Of a DNA stretch of 64,000 nucleotides, positions 8,542 through 15,876 are shown in pieces. The notes under the pieces are model-generated. The model saw nothing but the letters and a program-made list of their open reading frames with translations, ran no database searches and had not been told where the DNA came from. Each line of letters opens with the position of its first letter. Positions within the stretch are counted from its first letter, which is position 1. The translations under genes were made by a program, and so were the position numbers. Origin of the DNA: Flavobacterium succinicans (lineage in GTDB: Bacteria; Bacteroidota; Bacteroidia; Flavobacteriales; Flavobacteriaceae); contig NZ_JMTM01000035.1 of assembly GCF_001662485.1 (NCBI RefSeq), positions 124,001 to 188,000 on the forward strand, written 5' to 3'.

Positions 8542-8982
8542 ACCAAAAAGATATGAAATTAGCATCCCTTATTTGGTTTACAAAGCATTCGTAATGCCTA
8601 CTATCGTAGTTACTTCGGGTGTAAAAGGTATTGTAGCTATTGCCATGGAATAAGCGTTTTTAAAAATAGATGATTTACAAATGCCGGCGGGAGCGCATAT
8701 ACACGGATTGATGTAACCAGTTCTCAAGCTTCTGGCACGGAAGTCTTGTCATCGGATGCCTATTCTGATTTTTATAAAAATTATTATCGCTTAGATAGTA
8801 AAGGAGGTCTTGTCATCAACAGTAAAAACAAAAAACTATCCCAAACCATATCCCTTGACATTCAAAACATTACAAACCACAACAATGTGTTTTTACAATC
8901 TTATGATAGACAAAAAAATACGTTACGATACACGTATCAATTAGGTCTTTTTCCTAATTTATTGTACAAAATTCAGTTTTAA
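8542..8982 (+). pseudogene. Remnant of a second TonB-dependent receptor with large internal deletion
   Basis: Directly after the SCO stop codon the DNA resembles the receptor gene at 4139-6475 in two blocks. 8542-8651 corresponds to about 4331-4440 (the YEI...VYK and VVTSG stretch of the CarboxypepD_reg-like domain, frame 2). 8653-8982 corresponds to about 6143-6475 (the last barrel strands, ending LLYKIQF, frame 1). About 1.7 kb of the receptor is missing between the blocks. The frames differ, there are stops at 8652 and near 8671, and the signal peptide is absent. The open stretch 8746-8982 with an internal ATG is only the tail of this remnant, not a gene. Confidence 0.85.
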
Positions 8983-9033
8983 ATCAAAGGAAAACAAAAT
9001 AGAAAATTAGTAGTAATTAAATTTTAATGAATT

Positions 9034-9429
9034 ATGAGATTAGTTAATGTAATAACCGTTTGTCTAAGTATTTTATTTACCAATATTTGTTTGGCTCAAC
9101 CTCAATCCGACAGCAAAGGACCTAAACCTCCTACCCTAGAACAACGATTAAAAATGGTTACGGAAAAAATATGCCTACCGCTCAAACTAGACAAAAACCA
9201 AACAAAAAAAGTGGGTGATGTATTCAAAGATTTTTTTTCTGAAATGGATAAGTCAATTGATTTAAAAACGAATCCACCTCGTATGCCCGAAAAATCAAAA
9301 GTAGAAGCACTAGCAAAAATAAGGGACAATAAAGTAAAAAAAATAATTCCCGAAAATTTATTCGACAAATACCTCGAACTCGAAAAAACAATTCGTCCGC
9401 CTCGAGAAGGAAATCCTCATATGAACTAA
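9034..9429 (+). CDS. Small secreted helical protein, possibly Spy/CpxP-like
   Basis: The 131-residue protein has a signal peptide (ends near NICLAQ, residue 22), a Pro-rich start, then a mostly helical, charged region with LEQRLKMVTEKICLPLKLD and a Pro-rich end. The overall pattern recalls periplasmic heavy-metal-stress proteins of the Spy/CpxP/CnrX type, but I see no decisive motif such as LTxxQ. It lies between the receptor remnant and the second YHYH gene, so it may belong to the same locus. Function unknown. Confidence 0.65.
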   Translation: MRLVNVITVCLSILFTNICLAQPQSDSKGPKPPTLEQRLKMVTEKICLPLKLDKNQTKKVGDVFKDFFSEMDKSIDLKTNPPRMPEKSKVEALAKIRDNKVKKIIPENLFDKYLELEKTIRPPREGNPHMN

Positions 9430-9569
9430 AATAAATTAAAAAACTATTCGTACTAGGTACCTATCATAAAATACGTATTCTAACTTAATTCTTTGTTCTT
9501 TAAATAGTATTGAATAAAGTTTTTACAAAGAGATTATGATCGCTGAAATAACCATTAAAAAAAATTAAA

Positions 9570-10553
9570 ATGAATGTAAAAAAATTTCAAATAAACCATT
9601 TTACAGTGTGTTTATTTATCATAACAACTTTTTTAAGTTGTAGTAAAAGCAATGAAGAAGATCAAATTACTGATACCAATTCAATAGTAGTAAATGTAGA
9701 TCCTACAAATTTTCTAACTGCGGGGTTATCTGAACCCATTAGCATCGTTTCTAGAACACTATCCAACGGATCAACTGCTGATTGCTATAAAATTGTATCC
9801 AAAAACACCCCAACTGACCATGCGCAAGGGCCTTGGTGTCCCTCAAATATTAGCGATGATAAAAGCAAAGGTGGAATTTGGTTAGAAGGTGGTAACGTAT
9901 ACGATGTGGATGGCGCATTTATCCAAAACTTAGCCACTTTTTACAAAAATACTACTTGGCAAATGTACAATACTACCACAGGGGCTATTACCAAAACACT
10001 AACTCAAGAAGATTGTCAAGCAGCTGCAAATCCAAATGTGGGAGTTGCCTATAAAAACTATTGCGTTGAATGTTTACCGTCGTATGTTTCTACTTTAACA
10101 AAAACAATTTATATCCCTGTAAAACCAATAAAATTAACTTCACCAATCAGTTTTGGAGCAGGACCTGGCTCAACTGGTCCATCAATTAGAGGAATTGCAT
10201 TCAATGGGGTAATTTTTGATGCTCCGGCTCCAGTAAATGCAATTTTAGGTGCTTATACCCTAGCTCCATTTGATGATGCTGGAGGACACATCAATATGGC
10301 TGCAGGGTATCACTATCATGCTGCAACAGGTATGACAACAAAAAAATTACAAGCCGATGGTCATGCTGCTATGATAGGTTACGCATTAGACGGTTTTGGA
10401 ATGTACGAAAGATTAAGTGCTTCAGGAGCAGAATACACGGATTTAGATGCAAGTCGCGGGCATTCAGATGCTACGCGAGGTTATCATTACCATGTAGATA
10501 AAGCAGGAGCAAATAATTTTATTAATAGTTTAGCTGGCGCTTACGCAAATTAA
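9570..10553 (+). CDS. YHYH domain-containing lipoprotein 2
   Basis: The 327-residue protein has a lipobox (TFLSC, C24) and the two YHYH motifs at residues 247-250 and 305-308, flanking GYALDGFGMYE. Compared with the 255-residue paralogue it has a longer N-terminal half with an extra Cys set (C72, C90, C149, C165, C168), including a CVEC pair, which could bind metal or form disulfides. It is followed after 12 bp by the HupE/UreJ-like gene. The 40-bp operator-like block is not present upstream; I could not identify a clear promoter there. Confidence 0.85.
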   Translation: MNVKKFQINHFTVCLFIITTFLSCSKSNEEDQITDTNSIVVNVDPTNFLTAGLSEPISIVSRTLSNGSTADCYKIVSKNTPTDHAQGPWCPSNISDDKSKGGIWLEGGNVYDVDGAFIQNLATFYKNTTWQMYNTTTGAITKTLTQEDCQAAANPNVGVAYKNYCVECLPSYVSTLTKTIYIPVKPIKLTSPISFGAGPGSTGPSIRGIAFNGVIFDAPAPVNAILGAYTLAPFDDAGGHINMAAGYHYHAATGMTTKKLQADGHAAMIGYALDGFGMYERLSASGAEYTDLDASRGHSDATRGYHYHVDKAGANNFINSLAGAYAN

Positions 10554-10565
10554 AATACTTTTAAA

Positions 10566-11666
10566 ATGATGAAATTCACTCATTTATTGATCGTGTTTTT
10601 TTTTATAAATGTTGCTTATGCACATCAACCAGATTTCTCTAATTTGATGATGTATGAGAAAAATGGTAAAAAAATAGTAGTCTTAAAAAGTTCCCTCACC
10701 GCATTTGAAGGTGAGGTGGACTTTTATTTTAAAAAAGGAGCCTACAAAACTCCCGAAGAATTCATCAAACTAGTTATCAAACATTTCAAAAATAATTGCC
10801 AAATAATTATTAATAATGAAACCGTAGATCTTACAAATCTAAGCGTTATTCTTGGCCATGAAACTACCTTGTTTGCAGAATTGAAGTATAAACCAACAGA
10901 TATTAAATCTTTATACATTAAAAACACTTTTTTTAAAAACACCCCTAACAATCAATGTGAATTTATTTTATTATGTAAAAATTTACCGCAATATCAGTGT
11001 GTTTTAAACAATTTTAACAACCAAGAAGTTAAGCTAATTCTAACTAATAACAAATGGTTAATGGATACAACAATTGACCATTCATTTGCTGCTACTATTA
11101 AATCATTTTTTCAATTTATTGTAGAGGGATTCAAGCATGTGTTACCTTTGGGGTTCGATCATATTCTATTTATTTTGGCTTTATTTTTTTTGAATTCAAA
11201 TTTAAAATCAAGTATCATTCAAGCCAGTATGTTCACACTAGCACATTCAATAACCTTGATTTTAACTGGTATTGGATGGATTAATCCAAACCTAAACAGT
11301 GTCGAGCCACTAATTGCCTTTTCGATTTTTATAATGGCGCTACAAAACATTTTTTACCCCAAAATAAATCATTCACGATTGCTATTGATTTTTTTATTCG
11401 GCTTGTTGCATGGTCTTGGATTTGCAAATGCCTTTTTGAATTTACAACTACCTGAAAAGTCTACAATAAGTGCTTTGCTGGCCTTTAATATTGGAATAGA
11501 GTTGGCACAAGTCTTTATAATACTTGCCGTATTTTTTTTATTTACAAAATGGTTCATTACTAAAATTTGGTATCAAAAATATTTTACAAAAATAGTTTCC
11601 ATTGTAATTGGACTAATCGCGCTTATCTATACGTATCAAAGAACTATTTTAATGTTAAATACATAG
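10566..11666 (+). CDS. HupE/UreJ-like integral membrane protein
   Basis: The 366-residue protein has a signal peptide (NVAYAH), an extracytoplasmic N-terminal domain of about 170 residues, and about six to seven membrane helices from residue 185 on. The hallmark GFDHILFILALFF, AHSITL, FGLLHGLGFANAF and GIELAQVF segments match the HupE/UreJ_2 group. HupE and UreJ proteins proper are nickel permeases or accessory proteins; this group with a large external domain is less understood. The His in GFDH, AH and LLHG are good metal-path candidates. It is coupled to YHYH gene 2 (12-bp gap). Confidence 0.8.
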   Translation: MMKFTHLLIVFFFINVAYAHQPDFSNLMMYEKNGKKIVVLKSSLTAFEGEVDFYFKKGAYKTPEEFIKLVIKHFKNNCQIIINNETVDLTNLSVILGHETTLFAELKYKPTDIKSLYIKNTFFKNTPNNQCEFILLCKNLPQYQCVLNNFNNQEVKLILTNNKWLMDTTIDHSFAATIKSFFQFIVEGFKHVLPLGFDHILFILALFFLNSNLKSSIIQASMFTLAHSITLILTGIGWINPNLNSVEPLIAFSIFIMALQNIFYPKINHSRLLLIFLFGLLHGLGFANAFLNLQLPEKSTISALLAFNIGIELAQVFIILAVFFLFTKWFITKIWYQKYFTKIVSIVIGLIALIYTYQRTILMLNT

Positions 11667-11714
11667 CAGACTAATTGATTTCTTTACAAATTATATTTAT
11701 AAATTATATTTTTA

Positions 11715-12725
11715 ATGAAAAATTCACAAATTGAAATCATCAACAAATTAGGAATTACAATTGCAATTACCCTTTTTTTCAAAATCATTTTTTTTCGATT
11801 GGATGATTTTTTTGATTGGGACTTAGTATTTATAGCCGCAATTGTACTAATTATTTGGCAAGGCAACGAAATTATAGACAAATCACTCAACAAGAGCAAC
11901 CCCTGGATTCTTAATGCTAGAAAAAGGTTGATTATTCAGAGTGTATTTACTGTGGTATATACCTCAATCACCCTATTTGCTTTGATGTATATATTGCATC
12001 AATTACGATTTGGAGATGGTCGGGTTATCAATCGTAAAATGATAGAAATTTTTCCTCCAGCAATTCTATTTACTCTTGCTCTTTTGGCCATTAAGATTGG
12101 TATTGAATTTTTCAATGCTTTAAAAAACAGCTTATTTGAAGTCGAAAAATATAAAACCGAAAGCATCAACGCTCAATTGCAAAATTTAAAAAGCCAACTT
12201 AATCCTCATTTTCTATTCAATAATTTGAGTGTTTTAACTTCATTAGTGTACAAAAATCAAGACAAAGCTGCCTTTTTTATCAATGAATTAGCCAAAGTCT
12301 ATCGCTATGTCTTGGATACAAAAAATGCCGAATTAGTGCCTTTACAAGAAGAATTAGCGTTTTTAAATCATTATATTTATTTGCAAAAAATACGATTTGA
12401 AGACAGTATTTTGTTTGAATTTAATATTGAGGAGCATAAAAAAAATGATTTCTTATTACCAATGTGTTTGCAAATGTTGGTTGAAAATACGATTCAGCAC
12501 AACGAAACCTCTCAAGCCAATCCGTTGAAAGTTTTAATTTATACGCATCACAATACATTAATCATCGAAAATCCAATTTTGCCTAGAAGCAACGTTACAG
12601 ATAGTACCAAAACGGGCTTAAAAAATATAGAACAACGCTATTCCTTTTTCACCGATGAAAAAGTTGTCGTCCATAACAACGGATTACTATTTAAAGTAAT
12701 TTTACCATTAATTCAAAAGAAATGA
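11715..12725 (+). CDS. LytS-type membrane sensor histidine kinase
   Basis: The 336-residue protein has four predicted membrane helices (about 12-29, 36-50, 72-94, 112-131), a short coiled coil, and a His_kinase domain (PF06580 type) with LNPHFLFNN, phospho-acceptor His165, then an ATPase part with ENTIQHN and GLKNIEQRY. It lacks an extracytoplasmic sensor loop of any size, so it may sense within the membrane or through a partner. Its stop overlaps the start of the LytTR regulator gene (ATGA). It is probably the signal input of the YHYH locus. Confidence 0.9.
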   Translation: MKNSQIEIINKLGITIAITLFFKIIFFRLDDFFDWDLVFIAAIVLIIWQGNEIIDKSLNKSNPWILNARKRLIIQSVFTVVYTSITLFALMYILHQLRFGDGRVINRKMIEIFPPAILFTLALLAIKIGIEFFNALKNSLFEVEKYKTESINAQLQNLKSQLNPHFLFNNLSVLTSLVYKNQDKAAFFINELAKVYRYVLDTKNAELVPLQEELAFLNHYIYLQKIRFEDSILFEFNIEEHKKNDFLLPMCLQMLVENTIQHNETSQANPLKVLIYTHHNTLIIENPILPRSNVTDSTKTGLKNIEQRYSFFTDEKVVVHNNGLLFKVILPLIQKK

Positions 12726-13477
12726 AAGTTGTAATTATAGAAGACGAAAAGTTGTCGGCGGAACATTTAAACGTTCTTTTACAAAAAATTGATTCCTCAA
12801 TTATTGTTATAAAGTATTTTGATACCATTACGGCTTCCGTCACTGCTTTTAAAGAAGGGTTAGATGCTGATTTAATCTTCATGGATATTCATTTGGCAGA
12901 TGGCAATAGTTTTGAAATTTTTAATCAAATAAAACTCGAAATTCCTATTATTTTCACCACTGCTTTTGATAATTATGCTATTCAGGCCTTCAAACAAAAC
13001 AGCATTGATTATTTATTGAAACCCATTGCTCTACAAGAGTTGCAATTTGCAATGGAGAAGTTCAAAAAACAGCAACAATTAGAAAATAAAGACATTATTT
13101 CGAGCATTGCCAAAGCTTATCAGCTAGTAAACAAAGAGTATAAAACTCGTTTTTTAGTCAAATCTGGTCAAACTATCGATACCATAAAGACAGAAGACAT
13201 TCATCATTTTGAAACCAGAGAAAGTTTGTCCTTTTTGGTAACCAATAAGGGTACGCAACATTTAATCGATTACACCTTAGACCAACTCGAAACACTTTTG
13301 CAACCCAAAAATTTCTTTCGAATCAACAGAAAAATAATTTTACATATACAATCTATTGAAAAAGTGAATACTTATTTCAATAGTCGGCTGTCCATTTCAA
13401 CGAAATTTTTAGATACCGATGCCAAAATTGTAAGCAGGGAAAGGGTTAATGATTTTAAAAAATGGTTGGATAATTAA
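12722..13477 (+). CDS. LytTR-family response regulator
   Basis: The 251-residue protein has a receiver domain (acidic EDE near residue 7, phospho-acceptor Asp55 in FMDIHLAD, Lys in YLLKPI near 105) and a C-terminal LytTR DNA-binding domain (about 148-250, with FFRINRKIIL and SRERVNDFKKWL). It overlaps the kinase gene by 4 bp, so the two form a translationally coupled pair. LytTR proteins bind paired direct repeats with about 21-bp spacing; the block before the receptor and YHYH genes has this geometry, so those are its most likely targets (inference). Confidence 0.9.
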   Translation: MKVVIIEDEKLSAEHLNVLLQKIDSSIIVIKYFDTITASVTAFKEGLDADLIFMDIHLADGNSFEIFNQIKLEIPIIFTTAFDNYAIQAFKQNSIDYLLKPIALQELQFAMEKFKKQQQLENKDIISSIAKAYQLVNKEYKTRFLVKSGQTIDTIKTEDIHHFETRESLSFLVTNKGTQHLIDYTLDQLETLLQPKNFFRINRKIILHIQSIEKVNTYFNSRLSISTKFLDTDAKIVSRERVNDFKKWLDN

Positions 13478-13699
13478 AATTCATACAAAAAAAGGTTTGT
13501 AATCCTGAAAACTTATGATATTTCGAAGCAAACCCAAGTACCTCAATAAAAGCAAGACCCCATTACATTTTTTGAAGATGCAATACTTTTGTATTTGAAT
13601 GTAAACATTGAAGAACCAATTGGAGCGTATCTTGAACTGCTCTAATACTACCAACTCGTGAAAAAGTTCTCGGCTTTGAAAAAAAAGATGCACTGGATA
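13478..13699. other. Spacer with possible decayed coding sequence
   Basis: No gene can be supported. On the plus strand, frames around 13560-13690 give peptide-like pieces (for example TFFEDAILLYLNVNIEEPIG, a stop, then YYQLVKKFSALKKK) that read like natural protein but are broken by stops. A minus-strand open frame of 70 codons (13481-13693) has no convincing composition. Confidence 0.25.
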
Positions 13700-14398
13700 T
13701 CAACAAATCAACAACAAACGAAATTCATCTTCATTTTCTATGGGTGCTCTGTGAATACATGGCAAGACTTGCTGCTTGGGATGATCTACGGCTAAACGCC
13801 AAAGATGACCTTTTCCTAAATTAATGGGTTGAGCATTGGGTTTGGCTTGATAATGCAAATCAAAATAATTTTCTTTCAAAAAATCTTCAAATTCCTCAGA
13901 TGGACCTTGATGCAACGCTTCAAGTTTTTTTCTGATTTCTGGAATTAGAATTTTTTGTTCCGCTTGTTCATTTGGAATAATATCGCTGGCCACTCCGTGA
14001 TAGGTGCATAAAAAAGTATCTGTTGCAATGGGAGAACGATCTACATGATAGGAATACACGTCTGTGGAGATGAAATCAAATTCATCATCACGGTCATAGC
14101 ATTTCAACAAATTAAGTGAAGGAGAAGCCCCAAAATCAGTCAATAATCGTAAATCGTTTAAGATAATTTCTCTTGCCTTATGCCCCTCTTCTGACAACTG
14201 AAGTGCTAATAAATCCTCAGGGAAAATTTCTGTTATATTCTCTTTCAGTTGCAGTTGACTTACAATCGCTGTAAAATCGCCTTCCAAATTTCGGTGCCAA
14301 CACAAGGCATTCATTGCTCCTTTAAAATCCGTTTCTACTAAATCCGTAAAAGACGAAACCTTACCAACTTGCTTGTTTTCAGAAAATATATTGCTCAT
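13700..14398 (-). CDS. DUF1826 domain-containing protein
   Basis: The 232-residue cytosolic protein matches DUF1826: HVDRSPIATDTFLCTYHG in the middle, then EALHQGP, and a C-terminal CIHRAP with LLLIC. The conserved His, Cys and Asp residues suggest metal binding. In other bacteria DUF1826 genes are often found with zinc-limitation genes (COG0523 GTPases, Zur regulation); no such gene is next to it here. Function is not established. Confidence 0.8.
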   Translation of the reverse strand: MSNIFSENKQVGKVSSFTDLVETDFKGAMNALCWHRNLEGDFTAIVSQLQLKENITEIFPEDLLALQLSEEGHKAREIILNDLRLLTDFGASPSLNLLKCYDRDDEFDFISTDVYSYHVDRSPIATDTFLCTYHGVASDIIPNEQAEQKILIPEIRKKLEALHQGPSEEFEDFLKENYFDLHYQAKPNAQPINLGKGHLWRLAVDHPKQQVLPCIHRAPIENEDEFRLLLIC

Positions 14399-14514
14399 AG
14401 TCGTAAATAAAAAAAGGGAGTGAATGAATGAGAGGCAAAATTTCTAAATTCGTGGATTAGCCTACCCATTAACACTTCCTATTATGCAATCCCCCCCTAA
14501 AACTAGCCAAAAAA

Positions 14515-14533
14515 ACCGAGCAAATCGCTCGGT
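14515..14533 (-). terminator. Rho-independent terminator of ychF
   Basis: A perfect 7-bp stem ACCGAGC/GCTCGGT with a 5-nt loop; on the minus strand it is followed by a run of seven T. It lies 26 bp beyond the ychF stop codon. Confidence 0.85.
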
Positions 14534-14558
14534 CTATTTTTTATGCACTATTTTATTA

Positions 14559-15653
14559 TTATACATTAAATCTAAAATGCATTACATCGCCATCTTTTAC
14601 TACATATTCTTTTCCTTCAACTCTAAATTTTCCTGCTTCTTTACATTTTGCTTCTGATCCGTATTGCACAAAATCTTCATAAGCAATTACCTCGGCACGA
14701 ATAAAACCTTTTTCAAAATCGGTATGAATAACTCCAGCTGCTTGTGGAGCAGTTGCACCAATATTAATGGTCCATGCACGTACTTCTTTAACACCCGCAG
14801 TAAAATAGGTTTGTTGTTTTAATAATTTATATGCCGCACGAATTAAAACAGAGGCTCCAGGTTCTTGTAATCCCATATCTTCAAGAAAAACTTGACGTTC
14901 TTCGTAGCTTTCTAGCTCAGTTATATCAGCCTCTGCTCCTACCGAAAGTACAATTACCTCTGCTTCTTCATCTTTTACTAACTCGCGAACTTGATCTACA
15001 TATTTATTCCCATTTACAGCCGAACTTTCATCTACATTACAAACATATAAAACCGGTTTTGCTGTAATCAATTGAAAACTTTCCATCAAAACTTCTTCAT
15101 CGTTACTTTGAGGAAAAATAGTTCTTGCGGATTTGGCCTGCAAAAGCGCTTCTCTTATTCGATCCAATAAAGCTTTCTCGGTTTGTGCTTCTTTATTTCC
15201 AGTTTTTGCCGCACGATTTACTTTTTCCAAACGTTTTTCAACATTCTCTAAGTCTTTTAACTGCAATTCAATATCGATAGTTTCTTTATCACGAATAGGA
15301 TTTACATTACCATCAACGTGAACAATATTATCATTATCAAAACAACGTAAAACATGAATAATAGCATTACACTCTCTAATGTTCCCTAAAAATTGATTCC
15401 CTAATCCTTCTCCCTTACTTGCACCTTTTACCAAACCAGCAATATCTACAATATCTACCGTAGCCATTTGCACACGTTCTGGCTTTACTAATTGTTCCAA
15501 TTTTTCAATTCTAGGATCAGGTACATTCACCACGCCAATATTTGGCTCGATAGTACAAAAAGGAAAGTTTGCACTCTGCGCTTTGGCATTTGACAAACAA
15601 TTGAACAACGTTGATTTTCCAACATTCGGTAAGCCTACAATTCCTGCTTTCAT
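14559..15653 (-). CDS. ychF: Redox-regulated ATPase YchF (Obg-family, OLA1 type)
   Basis: The 364-residue protein is full length for YchF. It has G1 GLPNVGKST at residues 6-14, G3 DIAGLVKGASKGEGLGNQF, and the non-canonical G4 NVDE that makes YchF prefer ATP over GTP. The C-terminal TGS domain ends HFRFNV. YchF binds ribosomes and is linked to stress and redox response. It is a single-gene unit with its own terminator. Confidence 0.97.
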   Translation of the reverse strand: MKAGIVGLPNVGKSTLFNCLSNAKAQSANFPFCTIEPNIGVVNVPDPRIEKLEQLVKPERVQMATVDIVDIAGLVKGASKGEGLGNQFLGNIRECNAIIHVLRCFDNDNIVHVDGNVNPIRDKETIDIELQLKDLENVEKRLEKVNRAAKTGNKEAQTEKALLDRIREALLQAKSARTIFPQSNDEEVLMESFQLITAKPVLYVCNVDESSAVNGNKYVDQVRELVKDEEAEVIVLSVGAEADITELESYEERQVFLEDMGLQEPGASVLIRAAYKLLKQQTYFTAGVKEVRAWTINIGATAPQAAGVIHTDFEKGFIRAEVIAYEDFVQYGSEAKCKEAGKFRVEGKEYVVKDGDVMHFRFNV

Positions 15654-15876
15654 AATTTATGTTTTTCCGAGAATTTAAAAACAATCCTCTTTTTAGCTAT
15701 TATATTTTTTAAAAGTTTGCAAATATAAGATTTATAATATCCTTGTTGAAGAAGATTCTAACATTTATTGAAAGTTAACAAAAAAACCAAAAATATCAAC
15801 ATTTTTAATTTTGTTGTTAAATTTTATTATATTTAACCAAAATTAAACCAAACAATAACCAAAAACTTATTAATTT

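Noticed and set aside
8746-8982. Open frame of 78 codons beginning at an internal ATG
   Set aside because: It is the 3' tail of the receptor remnant: it aligns with the last strands of the 4139-6475 receptor, and homology continues upstream through stops and a frame change.
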